Shown piece by piece: positions 1 to 10,986 of a DNA stretch of 39,127 nucleotides; positions within the stretch are counted from its first letter, which is position 1, and each line of letters begins with the position of its first letter. The stretch is taken from positions 154,858-193,984 of the forward strand of contig BFEA01000556.1 of the NCBI GenBank assembly GCA_003427395.1. Direction: 5' to 3'. The stretch comes from Chara braunii. Its lineage: Eukaryota; Streptophyta; Charophyceae; Charales; Characeae. The notes beneath the pieces were generated by a model. The model did no database searches. It worked only from the letters and a program-made list of their open reading frames with translations, and was not told where the DNA came from. The translations under genes were made by a program, and so were the position numbers.

Positions 1-91
<91 letters not shown>
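1..91. repeat. (TC)n/(AC)n compound microsatellite
   Basis: About 48 bases of TC repeat pass directly into about 43 bases of AC repeat. The run starts at the window edge, so its full length is unknown. Confidence 0.97.
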
Positions 92-92
<1 letters not shown>

Positions 93-95
93 TCG

Positions 96-145
96 TGGAG
101 GGAATGAGAGAGAGAGTCTGGGGTTCCTGAAAAGGCACACATTCC
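96..145 (+). repeat. Tail fragment of the CA-tailed dispersed repeat
   Basis: The stretch with gggaatgagagagagagtc followed by ggggttcc and a short CA tract matches, in opposite orientation, the sequence at 18628-18665. It therefore looks like the terminal part of the dispersed repeat seen more completely at 17971-18295 and 27010-27360. The core of the repeat is not present at this spot. Confidence 0.45.
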
Positions 146-308
146 GGTCTTGCTAGCTCTCTGTCCTGGCAGATTTGAGCGGCTAGGATTGGGCTGTTTG
201 AATATGTTTTGTTGGTTTTTATTATTATGCATGGCCTAATGGTTTGCCCTGCTTTAGAGCATGATGGATGTTTATGGGTGGCCACAAGTTTCTTTAAGGG
301 CGAAATCT

Positions 309-765
309 ATGTTTTGTGGGCCGGCGCGGAAGGTTCTCCAAGTTTTCTGGGACCCTTAGCAGATGGGGTCTGTGTTTTCTCGCTGGAGGAGTCTTCTGTC
401 TTAGGTAAGTTGTCTTTTACCTTAGACCCCTTTGGCAGTGACGTGAATGGGTAGTTTGGGATGAAAGTAGTGCCAGTGTTGTCTTGTGTAATTGAGTTTG
501 TGGTTTTGTGGGCCGGCGCAGAAGGATCTCCAAGTTTTTTTTGGACTTTTAGCTGGTGGTGTCGGTGTTTTCTTGCTGGAGAAGTGTTCTGTCTTAGGTA
601 AGTGCCTTTTGCCCTCCATCCCTTTATGGAGTAAGAAAAAATAATATATAAAATATGTACGTACTACGTACATATATCGTCATATGTGCAAGTGTGCCGC
701 TTCGGCAGCAGACGGGTGTGTGGGCAGTTGGTGCTGAACCACACAAACGTGGCCAACCTTGCAGT
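309..765 (+). repeat. Dispersed repeat copy with 192-bp tandem duplication
   Basis: Two related segments starting at 311 and 503 share gttttgtgggccggcgc, a Ser/Leu-like TCTCCAAG stretch, a ctggagNag..tctgtcttaggtaag block and more. Their offset is 192 bp, so this is a diverged tandem duplication. The 3' part (about 688-760) holds the core of a repeat family found again at 27120-27195 (plus) and 18090-18170 (minus): gcaagtgtgccgc, a GTGTGTGGGCA stretch, and ctgaaccacacaaacgtggc. Non-coding. The short ORFs here look accidental. Confidence 0.7.
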
Positions 766-1309
766 TCTTTTTTTATTTTTTTTATTTTTTTTTATCCATG
801 GTGTAGTAGAGCGCGAAGGCCAGGCCTCAGGAGGTCCCCATGGTACTCATCCATTGGGAGGTCAGATGAGTTGCTAGGCTCCCTAGGGGAGTCACCTCAA
901 GGTGGCATCACAATGACATGACCTATACTAGTGCTCAGATCGCAAGTCGTGATCTGTGCCAACGCTTACCGGACTGACCCGAACGTCTTCGTGCAGACAC
1001 TACCCTGACTCTAATGCCAAGGACGACCTGGGCAGAGGTGGGGTCTTCGCGATGCGGTCATCCCCCATCTGTGCCTCATCCCACAGACTCGAGTAGGCAG
1101 CAAACCACACTACCTTTCCACTAAGGTGCGATATCCCTCCTTCCCTCCCTGAGTATGATTCCTACCTATCCCAGGCTCCCCCTTGAGGGCCCTAATCCAG
1201 CTGATTCCCCCCAATGAGTATTCCCAATGGACACCATCCTGGATGAAGTGCCATCTCACAGGTATCGGATGGTACCTGTGGGATCGAGAATGTCCAGCAC
1301 CCTACCCTG
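766..1309. other. Left flank of gypsy-1, nothing recognised
   Basis: A T-rich run (about 768-794) is followed by about 500 bp of ordinary composition. I see no coding frame with family features, no RNA gene and no repeat shared with the rest of the window. Confidence 0.5.
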
Positions 1310-2577
1310 TGCAATGACTTGCTGTTTTCTGGTCGCCTGTAGCCTCTCTCTGTCGAGGCTGTACCATAGGTAGGGTAGATTCGTAATTTTGTTTGGCTGA
1401 GGGCTAACCGAGAGACCTACCTGTAGTGGGAATTCATGAGGGACGTACCTGTAAATTTGGGAAAAAAATACAGGCCTAACACTAACTGAATTTCCTACTA
1501 CTACCCTAACTACGAATAGCAGGCCCGAGCTACCCCTAGGACAGACAGGTCCTAAGGGCCTATGCTGATAGACGGTCCTATAGCCTATAGCCGGGTACAG
1601 TAGAGGCCGGGAGGCCGAAACTGATACGGTACCGGTCAGTCAGTCAGTCCGGTCTAGGTCGAGTCTCGGCTAGCTGTAGTCTATCGATAGAATGGGCACA
1701 TCGGTCCAGGGCTTTTGGCAGTCGGTACCAAGTACATCGCTGTTGCCCTACGCGTGAACCGGAAGTGGTGACGGCTCAGCGTGGAAGGAGACAGGCATAG
1801 CCAGACCTTCGGAGCGCCGGCCATAGCTGGGACCTGCGCTGTACTCTGCCAGCACGTAGGGGCTGTCAGAGGTCTGGGCTATCGAGGTCTGCTGGAGGCG
1901 AGAGAGGTTGGTGCCCTGCTGGACCCTCCTCCGGAGTGGGGTTCCAGGGTGGTGGCGCTGCAGCCATAGCTGTAGCTTCTTCCTCAGAGATCATTTTGTC
2001 AGGGTTTGGTGGCGCTGCTGCAGACTTCCATCCGGGAAGTCTTCCGACACTTCGTCATCATCAGATACTGTGGTGCTGGTCTTCTTCTTCATCCTTTGAG
2101 TGGCGCTTGGCCTCAGAGGCCTGTTTCAGGGTGGCGCTTCCCTTTGGAGGTTGTATCTAGGTGGTGCTTGATGTTTCAGGGGCTCAGGGATGTTACGAGT
2201 GTCTAATCAGGGTTGGGGAGTGAAGCGCTGCTCATTCCTGAGCAGCGCATTGTAGTACTGAAGTTATCCTGACATTTCGAGACTCTGAGTTTAATAAACA
2301 GTGTGGAACTGGGTTTGGACTATCATCGTTTCATTGCTTCCTGGATGTGATCTGCTCGGCTTTTCTTTATGACTGGTTGTGAGGATTGAGTGGAGTGAAT
2401 TGCACTTTCAAGTGTACCCTGTCATATTGCATGGTCAAGCCTTCCGCTGTGTTTATCTCTCCCTGTGCGGTGTGATACTCCTATCCTCTCCCCTTCCTTT
2501 TGTGTATGTATGGGCATACCTGGAAGTCTATGTGTGCGAGTGTTGGTCTCAGACAACAAACAACTAGAATCATGATA
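1310..2577 (+). repeat. 5' LTR of gypsy-1
   Basis: Begins TGCAATGACTTG exactly as the 3' LTR does, and ends at AATCATGATA where the 3' copy has AATCATAACA. The standard terminal CA is therefore intact only in the 3' copy. The length of 1268 bp exceeds the 3' LTR by 14 bp, explained by a single indel just before the AATAAA. The U3-like part contains several copies of GGTGGCGCT between about 1950 and 2165. Confidence 0.93.
2293..2298 (+). promoter_or_regulatory. Candidate polyadenylation signal in 5' LTR
   Basis: AATAAA, conserved in the 3' LTR at 10202-10207 although the sequence just upstream has suffered an indel. Its place about 280 bp before the LTR end fits an R/U5 boundary signal. Confidence 0.45.
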
Positions 2578-2579
2578 GT

Positions 2580-2591
2580 TGGTATCAGAGC
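2580..2591 (+). promoter_or_regulatory. Primer-binding site for initiator tRNA-Met
   Basis: TGGTATCAGAGC lies two bases after the LTR end. It is the standard plant LTR-element PBS, complementary to the 3' end of initiator tRNA-Met. A look-alike (TTGGTATCAGAC) sits inside the 3' LTR near 10453, but it is not adjacent to an LTR border. Confidence 0.9.
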
Positions 2592-4084
2592 GATTGGATC
2601 CAGACTCCGGAGCAATTGATGAGTTGGAGCACCCATCATCATGTGGCGAGATACTGGAGTTGAGTCTCATGGCGATTCATCATCTTCAGGGTTGTTGTCA
2701 GTAAGGGTGGTGGTAGTGAGTGTGTGGCGAGAAGAATTGGACAGAGGGTGACTCACTCCTGACTAGGGTTGTGCAGGAGTAGTTGGCGATTGGTGCTCAA
2801 AGGTCTGAGAGGCTCTGGGAGGCTATTTTTAGTCTGGCGATTCATCTGGAGGTTGGCGATTGGCAAGGAAGTGATCCCAGGAGTTTGCGATTTTGGAATT
2901 GGGTCAGGATCCCTAATTTCCAAGAAGCGCAGTACAGGGTGATGTGGCGCTGCACTGACTTTGTCAGTTTGGCACCTGGGAGTCCGAATTCTCTAAATCT
3001 CTCAGTTGGGGGTGACGCGCCTCAGGGTAATCTATTGGATCACCAAGTTTCAGGCAATTTGGTATGTGGGAACACTGGATACTGTCAGGAGATGAAACTG
3101 GCGAGATGGGGTTGACCAGTCAGCCATAGCCAGGGTTTCATGCATCTTCTTCACAGTTGATCTTGAAGTAAGTGTGTTCCTTACTCCAGCCTGTGTGGCG
3201 ATTCTAGGGCTATTTTTAGAATAGCGAAATTTGGTTTGTCTGTCTGTTTACAGTTAAAAATCGAATTCGGACTGTGGGACGACCATATCCAACTTCCCCT
3301 ACATATCTTCTTTGACTTCTACTAACCCTGTTTGACCTTGTTTCTGACTCACATTTCATCTGTGACTGCTTCACTGTATTGCGGTTTATATTGTGTAGTG
3401 AATTGGTGAATTCAGGGTCCTGTTTTCAGTGATAGTGCAAATTTTAATTCCGCTCTGACATAGCTAAAGCTTGGCTAGACTAGGGTCAGTCATAACTTTG
3501 ATTATGTCTGTCAGAATTCAATTCTACCAGTCCCTGGTAAATCGCAATTTAGTATACAATGTCTGTTTGAAATCACACATCCAGATTTGATGTTTTGAGT
3601 CAGTTACAGTGAAAATTGTAATTCGCCATTCCCAGGGTATGACATACAGGGTCGTACAGTGGTGAAGCCTGTTGGGTAGGTCCAAAAATAGGGTAACCTG
3701 TAAATCGCTGCATCTTGGTTATCAGTGGACATCTGTCAAACCCTAATTAGTCACCCTGTCTAATTACTAACCAACACTGATCAGTCCAAGACTGCATCCT
3801 GTTAGTTATTGAAACAAGATTTGCATTTATTGCATGCAATTGTTGTGTCAGGGCAGGGATGGGAAAATCGTGAAATTGATTTTTTCGAGTCTGCTCTTAA
3901 CTGACCCTGACCGTCAAGTGGTCTGTAGAGGCTGAGCACTCACTTGCTCAAACTAACCTACTTCTCTCTCCAGGCAGGGGACAACAATTGGGTGAGTATT
4001 GAAGAGAAATCCCAATTCCTGTTACCTCCTTTTTTGTCCCTGATTGATTGTTTATTTTTATTTATCTGAATTGCGGGTAATAAA
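2592..4084 (+). other. Long gypsy-1 leader with TGGCGA repeats and a possible intron
   Basis: About 1.5 kb separate the PBS from the gag start. The first 600 bp carry eight exact TGGCGA hexamers (2643, 2670, 2725, 2784, 2835, 2854, 3099, 3196). A donor-like GTAAGT at 3168 and a pyrimidine-rich stretch ending in CAG at 3973 could bound an intron of about 806 bp, since the interval between them looks more AT-rich. A 110-codon open frame (2783-3115) overlaps the hexamers and resembles nothing I know. Confidence 0.45.
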
Positions 4085-5672
4085 ATGGCTGATTCTGAGA
4101 AAGGCGAAGTGCCTAAGAAGGGTGAGGTGTCTGAAGTGAAGCCTCAGGTACCGCTTAAGACGCATGTTCTGCTTGACCTTCTCGAGGCTGAACTGTGGGC
4201 CCAGGAGGAAATACTCCGCCAACAGGCCAAGGCAGTTGAGTCTCTAAAGGTTGAGTTGAAGAGGAAGGAGGAATCTGCCAGAAAAGAAACAAGAAGGAGG
4301 GAACTGGCAGCTGGCGTGGAGAAGGTTAGAACTAGTGGCAGCTCTAGTCAGTACAATAAGGACATAGTTGAATTCGTCCTTCTGCAGGACGAAATTCATC
4401 AGTCCTATTTTACTAACAAGGACGCGAGGATCACCAGTCTGGAGGACAGCATGGTTGAGCATACTCAGCAACTGAAAGATATTTCCTCCAAACTGGACCG
4501 TCTCTTCGTCCACCTGCAAATCCCCCTTGCTCAGACAGCTCCTCCCTCTCCTGGGCCTTCTCAAGCAGACTCTCGGCAGATCCCACAATCCAGACCTACA
4601 TCTCCATCCTCTACCCCCAAATCAACAGCAGCTTCACAGCCCTCAACACCTTCTGATTTCCAGCGGCCCAAGCTGACACCTCCACCCATGTTCTCAGGTG
4701 AAGACCCGAAGGTGGATGTTGCAGATCGGGTCACTGCCCAAAGAACCTACCTGAGTGGGTTCAAATGTGACGAGGATGTCAAGGTGTCTGCCATCCTTGC
4801 TCGCTTGGAGCGGACTGCACTGAAATGGTGCACTTCCATCTCCAGTAAGCAAGGGATGGAAATGTCTGATTGGGCACAGAGGTTGGGGGTGGCTGGTTTT
4901 CTGCAGGCCCTGCAGGATAGGTTTGCGGACAAGGAGCAGGCCAGGAAAGCAGCAGATAAAATTTTGCGCCTGGGCCAAAAGAAATTTGATGGCTCCTTGT
5001 CCAAACTTTATTCTACCTTTGAGAGTCTGACCTCGACTCCAAGGTTAGAGATGAGTGAGCAGGATCTGCTCATTCATTTCTTGCGTGCAGCGCCTGAGCA
5101 ATACCAACTGGTTTTACTCTCTCAGGGCCACAAGGACCGGCGGTCCTTTGGCAGAGCAGCCCTAGACTTGGAGTCCAAACTCCATGTCCAAGAAGCACCT
5201 TCTGAAGGAAGGAAGGGATCCTCCTCCAAAGGGCGAAGGAGGAGGAAGGGTGCCCTATTGGCTGTTGCAGCTTCCGGATCAGATAGTGACGCAACATCTC
5301 AGGGTGGGAGCCCTCCACCTGGGACTGCTTCACCATCTGCTGCAGATTCTGTTGTTGTTGCCCTGACTGATGCTTTGATGGGCCTGACAAAGGGCAAAGC
5401 CCGAACCCAGAAAGCATCAACCAGCAAACAGGGGAAAGGAAAGGGGCGTGCCTCTTCCCCTGGTGCCCAAAGAGTTCCTTTGCCACGTGACGTCCGATGG
5501 CCAACTGATCGCCTTGATCCTTCCACCTTCCCCTGGCATGCACTCAGGATCCAGGAGGGGTATGGAGGAAGAGATAGGACAAGGGGGTCTGCCTGAGATG
5601 GGGGACCATTTCCTGAAGGACTGTCCCAACATGCCTCGTAGGTCTACAGGCAGCTCTAGTTCAAAAAACTAG
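4085..5672 (+). pseudogene. gag: gypsy-1 Gag, frameshifted near its zinc knuckle
   Basis: The ATG at 4085 opens 503 codons. The N-terminal third is a predicted coiled coil rich in Glu/Lys/Leu (residues about 25-140), then a Ser/Pro/Thr linker (about 150-205). A capsid-like helical domain follows (about 205-370) with the retrotransposon-Gag signature of a Trp-containing helix (KWCTS) and an RF-x-DKEQARKA segment. A basic tail ends at the stop at 5594. The knuckle remnant DHFLKDCPNMP is read in another frame (ending 5672), so a frameshift lies near 5560-5600. Its two leading cysteines are not visible. Gag would form the cytoplasmic virus-like particle. The start is supported by the long upstream leader and the absence of an earlier in-frame ATG. 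Confidence 0.85.
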
Positions 5673-5675
5673 AGC

Positions 5676-6310
5676 ATGGAGAGGTGGAAGCAGCAGCTCC
5701 TTCCACCAATGATGATTCACTTTCAGATGAGAGTGAATTTTCACACTCTCGCTGGTTCTATCTCTGGAGTTGCATCTTCAGGGTCTTTCACTTTTGAAGC
5801 CTCTGAGTTGGATGAGACATGGGAGGAGGACGATGCTCAGCGCCTTGCTGACCTTTTCCTGTCTCTGAACTCATCCTACTTCGACCCTTCATCCTGGGAG
5901 CCAAGATCAAAGGGCTCTTGGACTGTGGGGCTACTCGCAACTTCATCTCTCCCAAGGCAGTCAACAAGCTGCACTTGGATCAGAGATTAGTGAAATTGCG
6001 ACAGCCTATAGAGGTTCGTATTGGGGACTCTTCCACAGTCAGGATCACCACTGCTGTCAAGGGCCTACCTGTGTCCTTTGACAAGCAGGGAGAAATCAGG
6101 CACCGCCTGAATTTCTACGTGTTTCCTAATGTTCCCTTTGACCTTGTCTTCTCTATGCAGTGTCTTGGTGCCACCAATCCTAGGATCAACTGGCGGATTC
6201 CTAGGGTTGAGCTACCTGGCCGGCATGGGGTCTATCGCCCTTGTATGCTCACCGATGAGTACCATCCGGCCAACAGTTGTTATTGCGTGAGTGCTCACAG
6301 GTTTCTGTGA
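5676..6310 (+). pseudogene. pro: gypsy-1 aspartic protease (retropepsin-like), broken
   Basis: The frame starting at 5676 is acidic linker sequence. A frameshift near 5890-5915 leads into KGLLDCGATRNFIS, the retropepsin active-site motif (usually LLDSGATxNFI) with Ser replaced by Cys. The downstream FPNVPFDLVFSMQ segment matches the second hairpin, where FDLVLGMxWL is usual. An in-frame TGA at 6308 separates it from RT, which continues in the same frame. In intact relatives protease and RT are one Pol polyprotein that cleaves itself. Confidence 0.82.
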
Positions 6311-7150
6311 TTTTCACGCCAGACTGACCACACTCGTCTGTTTGTGGCTTATGTCAAACAAACTGACGTGGAGACTCCTCCCTGTCCCTCTCAGATTCAG
6401 CAGGTTGTGGACAGTTTCTCAGATCTTATGGAGGAGTCTACTGGACTTGTCCATAGGCAGACCAAACATAAGATTGAGATCCTGCATGGTTCGGTCCCTA
6501 CCAAGGGCCGAGTCTACAGGATGTCACCTGCTGAACTTGAAGAGCTCAGGAAACATTTAGAGGCCTTGACCAGCAAGGGCTGGATCAGGCCCAGCACATC
6601 TGAGTTTGGAGCACCGGTCCTCTTTGTTCCAAAGGGGAATGGTGAGTTCAGGATGTGCGTGGACTACCGCGGTCTCAACAAAATCACGAGGAAGTCTACA
6701 GAGCCCCTTCCTCGCATTGATGATCTGTTGGATATGGTGCAGGGTTGTCCCATTTTTAGCAAGATCGACCTCAAATCTGGCTATCACAGTATTGAGATGG
6801 TTGAAGGTGATGTCCACAAGACAGCCTTCAAAACCAGGTATGGTACATATGAGTACCTGGTTATGTCATTCGGTCTTTGCAACGCCCCAGGCACCTTCCA
6901 AACAAAGATGCATCGCATACTCAGGCCTTACCTGGACGAGTTCGTACTTGTCTACCTAGATGATATCTTGGTATTCAGTCGTTCTGTCTAGGAGCATGCG
7001 CAACATCTGACTCTGGTCCTTCAGGCCTTACGTGATGACCAGTATAAGATCAACAGGGATAAATCCTCTTTTGGGGTTCCCTCTGTGGTCTATCTGGGTC
7101 ACGTCATTTCTGGAGAGGGGTTGGCTCTTGAAGAACTGACCACGACCTGC
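6311..7150 (+). pseudogene. pol: gypsy-1 reverse transcriptase with stop codon
   Basis: Ty3/gypsy RT core: MSPAELEEL, the finger motif [20 protein letters not shown], motif [12 protein letters not shown], motif [12 protein letters not shown] and the catalytic YLDDILVFS. The first long frame is 6344-6991. The TAG at 6989 stands where SRSVQEH is expected, so it is a Gln-to-stop change, and the frame then runs on through the thumb (VVYLGHVISGEGL) to about 7135 before a frameshift. All catalytic Asp residues survive. It would copy the element RNA, primed by initiator tRNA-Met. Confidence 0.93.
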
Positions 7151-7826
7151 TAACATTCGTGATGTCCGATCATTCTTGGGACTTGCGTCCTATTATAGGA
7201 AGTTCATCCAGAACTTCTCTTCTATTGCAGCTCCCTTGACTAATCTCACAAAGAAAGACACTTCCTTTCTTTGAACATCAGAATGTCAGGAGGCTTTTAC
7301 ACGTCTCAAGGAGGCCTTGATTTGTGCCCCTGTCTTGAAGTTACCTGACCCTACCCTGCCTTTCGTGCTTACCACTGATGCTAGTCAGTATGGTGTAGGG
7401 GCGGTACTTCAACAGGATGATGGGAATGGTCTGCAGCCTATCGAGTATATGAGCAAGAAAATCAAGACCAAGAAGCTGCTGGATTCTACCTATGAGAAAG
7501 AGCTTTATGCTCTTGTGTCAGCGCTCAAGCATTGGAAACACTTTCTCCTGGGCAGACACTTCAACATCTTTTCATATCACTCCACCCTTCAGTGGATGAA
7601 GTCCCAGGGAGAGTTGAATGACAAACTTGCCCGCTACGTTCAGTTCATTGACATGTTTGACTTTGAACTGAAGCACAAGAAGGGCTGCTATAATCGAGTA
7701 GCAGACGCCCTTTCTCGTAGGCCTGACGCTCTTTTCCTGTCTCCTTTACCCACTCATTTGGAGAGAGGACTCGCCAGACCATTGCCTGTTTGCTGCCCCA
7801 GAATGAGATTTTTGGGCCTATTGTGA
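7151..7826 (+). pseudogene. pol: gypsy-1 RT connection and RNase H, catalytic Asp lost
   Basis: Reads [19 protein letters not shown], then RNase H motifs TTDASQYGVGAVL (first Asp), TYEKELYAL (Glu) and the end motif VADALSRRPD. The TGA at 7272 stands where relatives have Trp. At 7575-7577 the usual TDHSTL motif reads SYHSTL, a GAT-to-TAT change that removes the second catalytic Asp. The main frame is 7317-7826. Its last 25 codons run past the true junction with the integrase frame. Confidence 0.9.
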
Positions 7827-8605
7827 GGAATCTTCAGGATGATCCTGCCTCTGAACCAGGATATACTCTGGTTTCATATCTGTTGTATACATGCAGCAGA
7901 GGTGAGGAACGCCTGTGCATTCCCCAGGACCGCAAGTTGAGAACGCTTTTGATGTTAGAGTGTCACGATGCTCGTGGTCACTTTGGGGCCCTCAAATCTT
8001 ATGCAGCCCTGTTGCAGCGCTTCTTCTGGAAGGAGATGAGGAGTGACATGCTGCATTATGTAGAAACCTGCGAGTTATGCCAAAGGAACAAGGTTGTACG
8101 TCGACCTCCCCTTGGCCTACTCAAACCACTACCTATCCCAGACGCACCTGCACAGTCAATGTCAATTGATTTTACTGACTTGGGTAGGACCACGCCCCGT
8201 GGTATGCGTCAGGTTATGGTATGTGTGGATCGGTTCTCTAAATATGCTACTAGTTGAGGCTCGCGTTCCGGCCATTCAGGCGGCATTTGCTGACAGGTGG
8301 GTTACACATCATGGACCACCCACCTCTATCGCCAGTGATCGAGATCCTCGTTTCTGCAGCAATGAATGGCAATCCTACTGCAGGGATTACCTTCATTCCA
8401 GGCTGGACATGACTTCTGGTCGTCATCCTGATGCCAATGGACAGGTTGAAGTGATGAACCAGATTCTGTTTCAGTTGCTGCGTCCTGTTATTAGCCCAGA
8501 TCATCAGGACTGGGATCTCCATTTGGGCCGTGCACAGCTTGTGTACAACACGTCTGTACACGAAAGCCTCTCGATGACATCATCGATAAGGCTACCCCTA
8601 CGCTG
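7790..8605 (+). pseudogene. pol: gypsy-1 integrase, frameshifted in the catalytic core
   Basis: The frame 7790-8257 holds the HHCC zinc domain (ECHDARGHFG... CELCQRNK) and the start of the catalytic core (SIDFTDL, then VMVCVDRFSKYA). A frameshift at about 8250 moves the rest to the frame ending 8606, which contains SDRDPRF (second Asp) and HPDANGQVEVMNQ (the Glu). All three D,D-35-E residues are therefore present but split between two frames. Integrase would insert the cDNA into the nuclear genome. Confidence 0.9.
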
Positions 8606-9199
8606 ACACCTGGAAGTGCAGAGTTCACCAGGCGTTACCGTGTGGATATAAAGCGCGCCCGTGCTAACCTGCTGAAAGCCCAAAAGGCTATGATTCAGCA
8701 GGCTAACAAGCACATGTGTCCTTCTACTATTCGCACAGGTGACTCGGTGTAGGTACTCAGTTCTGAGTTGTCGCGAAAAGAGGACGTTTCGCCTAAGATG
8801 TTGCCACGATATACGGGTCTATGGCAGGTCTTAGATACAGTGGGAGCTGATCCATTTGGGCCATCCTATACAGTGGACGTCCCTCTGCATCTACAAACCA
8901 ACCCTGTCTTCCATGCGTCTAAGTTGTTGCCGTTCACATCAGTTGATGCATTCCCAGACAAGCCTCCTCAGTTCGGTCCCCCTATCCCTGGCAAAGGATA
9001 CGAGGTAGAATCTGTGGAGGATGAGTCAGGTACAGGTCCAGCTAAGGAGTACCTTGTGAAGTTCTTATACCAGCCGCATACTGAGGATCGCTGGCTTACT
9101 CGCAAAAAGCTTCTGAAGACTGCAAAGTCCGTTATCCTCAAATATGAGGCAGCACAGAAGGGAGTATCCCTTCGGCGCTCTGCACGCCTACGCCCCTAG
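8606..9199 (+). pseudogene. pol: gypsy-1 integrase C terminus with chromodomain-like end
   Basis: After a further frame change the GDSV motif is followed by TAG at 8750, where GDxVWV (Trp) is normal. The frame to 9199 contains the GPF-type region (RYTGLWQVLDTVG, NPVFHASKLLPF) and a chromodomain-like segment, GYEVESVEDE followed by EYLVKFLYQPHTEDRWLT. This places the element among chromoviruses, whose chromodomain can direct insertion to particular chromatin. The aromatic-cage residues are only partly recognisable, so the chromodomain may be degenerate. Confidence 0.82.
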
Positions 9200-9217
9200 C
9201 TCGGAGGCCCTCGCTTC

Positions 9218-9226
9218 GGGGGAGGG
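9218..9226 (+). promoter_or_regulatory. Polypurine tract of gypsy-1
   Basis: GGGGGAGGG followed by TAGG, ending six bases before the 3' LTR. This is the normal place for the plus-strand primer. Confidence 0.7.
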
Positions 9227-9232
9227 TAGGTC

Positions 9233-10486
9233 TGCAATGACTTGCTATTTTCTGGTCGCCTGTAGCCTCTCTCTGTCGAGGTTGTACCATAGGTAGGGTA
9301 GATTCGTAATTTTGTTTGGTTGAGGGCTAACCGAGAGACCTACTTGTAGTGGGAATTCGTGAGGGACATACCTGTAAATTTGGGAAAAAAATACAGGCCT
9401 AACACTAACTGAATTTCCTACTACTACCCTAACTGCGAATAGCAGGCCCGGGCTACCCCTAGGACAGACAGGCCCTAAGGGCCTATGCTGATAGACGGTC
9501 CTATAGCCTATAGCCAGGTACGGTAGAGGCCGAGGGGTCGAAACTGATACGGTACCGGTCAGTCAGTCAGTCCAGTCTAGGTCGAGTCTAGGCTAGCTAT
9601 AGCCTATAGATAGAATGGGCATATCGGTCCAGGGTTTTTGGCAGTCGGTACCGAGTACATTGTTGTTGCGCTACGCATGAGCCGGAAGTGGTGACGGCTC
9701 AGCGTGGAAGGAGCCAGGCATAGCCAGACCTTCGGAGCGCCGGCCATAGATGGGACCTGCGTTGTACTCTGCCAGCACGTAGGGGTTGTCAGAGGTCTGG
9801 GCTATCGAGGTTTGCTGGAGGTGAGAGAGGTTGGTGCACTGCTGGACCCTCCTTCGGAGTGGGGTTCCAGGGTGGTGGCGCTGCAGCCATAGCTGCAACT
9901 TCTTCCTCAGAGATCATTTTGTCAGGGTTTGGTGGCGCTGTTGCAGACTTCCATCCGGGAAGTCTTCCGACACTTCGTCATCATCAAATACTGTGGTGCT
10001 GGTCTTCTTCTTCATCCTTTGAGTGGCGCTTGGCCTCAGAGGCCTGTTTCAGGGTGGCGCTTCCCTTTGGAGGTTGTATCTGGGTGGCGCCTGATGTTTG
10101 AGGGGCTTAGGGCTGTTACGAGTGGCTAATCAGGGTTGGGGAGTGAAGCGCTGCTCATTCCTGAGCAGCGCACTATAGTACTGAAGTTATCCTGACATTT
10201 TAATAAACAGTGTGGAACTGGGTTTGGACTATCATTGTTTTATTGTTTCCTGGATGTGATCTGCTCGGCTTTTCTTTATGACTGGTTGTGAGGATTGAGT
10301 GGAGTGAATTGCACTTTCAAGTGTACCCTGTCATATCGCATGGTCAAGTCTTCCGCTGTGTTTATCTCTCCCTGTGTGGTGTGATACTCCTATCCTCTTC
10401 CCTTCCTTCTGTGTATGTATGGGCATACCTGGAAGTCTATGTGTGCGAGTGTTGGTATCAGACAACAAACAACCAGAATCATAACA
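9233..10486 (+). repeat. 3' LTR of gypsy-1
   Basis: 1254 bp, starting TGCAATGACTTG and ending CATAACA, so it has the standard TG...CA termini. It aligns along its whole length with 1310-2577, lacking about 14 bp before the AATAAA. Confidence 0.93.
10202..10207 (+). promoter_or_regulatory. Candidate polyadenylation signal in 3' LTR
   Basis: AATAAA in the same context (ttAATAAACAGTGTGG) as in the 5' LTR. A 3'-LTR copy is the one that would serve element mRNA. Confidence 0.45.
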
Positions 10487-10986
10487 CTGCGTGTGTGTAG
10501 CATTTTTACCCTTGTTTGGATCCTAACGTAGTCAGGTTGCTATGTGTGCACTCTTGTGTGGGTACGATAGTGATGGGAGACATAGCGCGTACCCAGCCTC
10601 AACCATGGCACCCCACAGACTAGTACAGACTAGCGAGACTGACAATTCGGAGGGTCCCGAATTGCACACAGCGGGCACCTATTTGCTCTAAAGTCCCTGT
10701 TGGTGTATAGAGGGCCCAGGGCCCTGCCAGCGACCCTATCGTTACGAAATCCTAGCGGTCCCAATGGTGAATCTCCCCTTCTCTCTCCCCCAGCTAATCC
10801 CTCCCCCAGGACCCTAAACCTAATCCCCCCCCTCATGGGAAGTACACGAGCATGACCCCACTCATCAGACCCGACCAATAGACAAAGTACTCAAGCAGCC
10901 CTCTTGAGGCCTGCTACCAGCTACAAGCTAAACACCTCATTACTAAAGGACACAAAATTTTCAGGCTTTTGTATGAGATGTATATA
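10487..10986. other. Right flank of gypsy-1, nothing recognised
   Basis: The sequence includes a C-rich stretch (about 10770-10845) and no coding frame with family features. An 82-codon minus-strand frame here has no recognisable motif. Confidence 0.45.

Larger units (their letters stand above)
1310..10486 (+). mobile_element. Gypsy-1: full-length decayed Ty3/gypsy chromovirus-type LTR retrotransposon
   Basis: Two direct LTRs (1310-2577 and 9233-10486) flank a PBS, a long leader, gag, protease, RT, RNase H, integrase and a chromodomain-like C terminus in Ty3/gypsy order, then a polypurine tract. The element is non-autonomous today: gag-pro is frameshifted, and stops interrupt pro (6308), RT (6989), the RT-RNase H connection (7272) and the integrase tail (8750). 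An RNase H catalytic Asp is replaced. The LTRs differ at roughly 6% of positions in the first 450 bases by hand alignment, so the insertion is not recent. The flanking 5 bases (ccctg before, ctgcg after) do not match, so no target-site duplication can be shown. Confidence 0.95.

Noticed and set aside
2783-3115. A 110-codon ORF in the gypsy-1 leader as an extra element gene
   Set aside because: No homology recognised, it overlaps the hexamer repeats, and a similar ORF was not seen in the other gypsy leader.
4370-4400. Hammerhead-like CTGATGA plus hairpin on the minus strand within gag
   Set aside because: Spacing between core and stem is wrong, GAAA is missing, and the hairpin lies in coding sequence.
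1305-10491. Target-site duplication for gypsy-1
   Set aside because: Flanks ccctg and ctgcg do not match, and small border shifts do not help.
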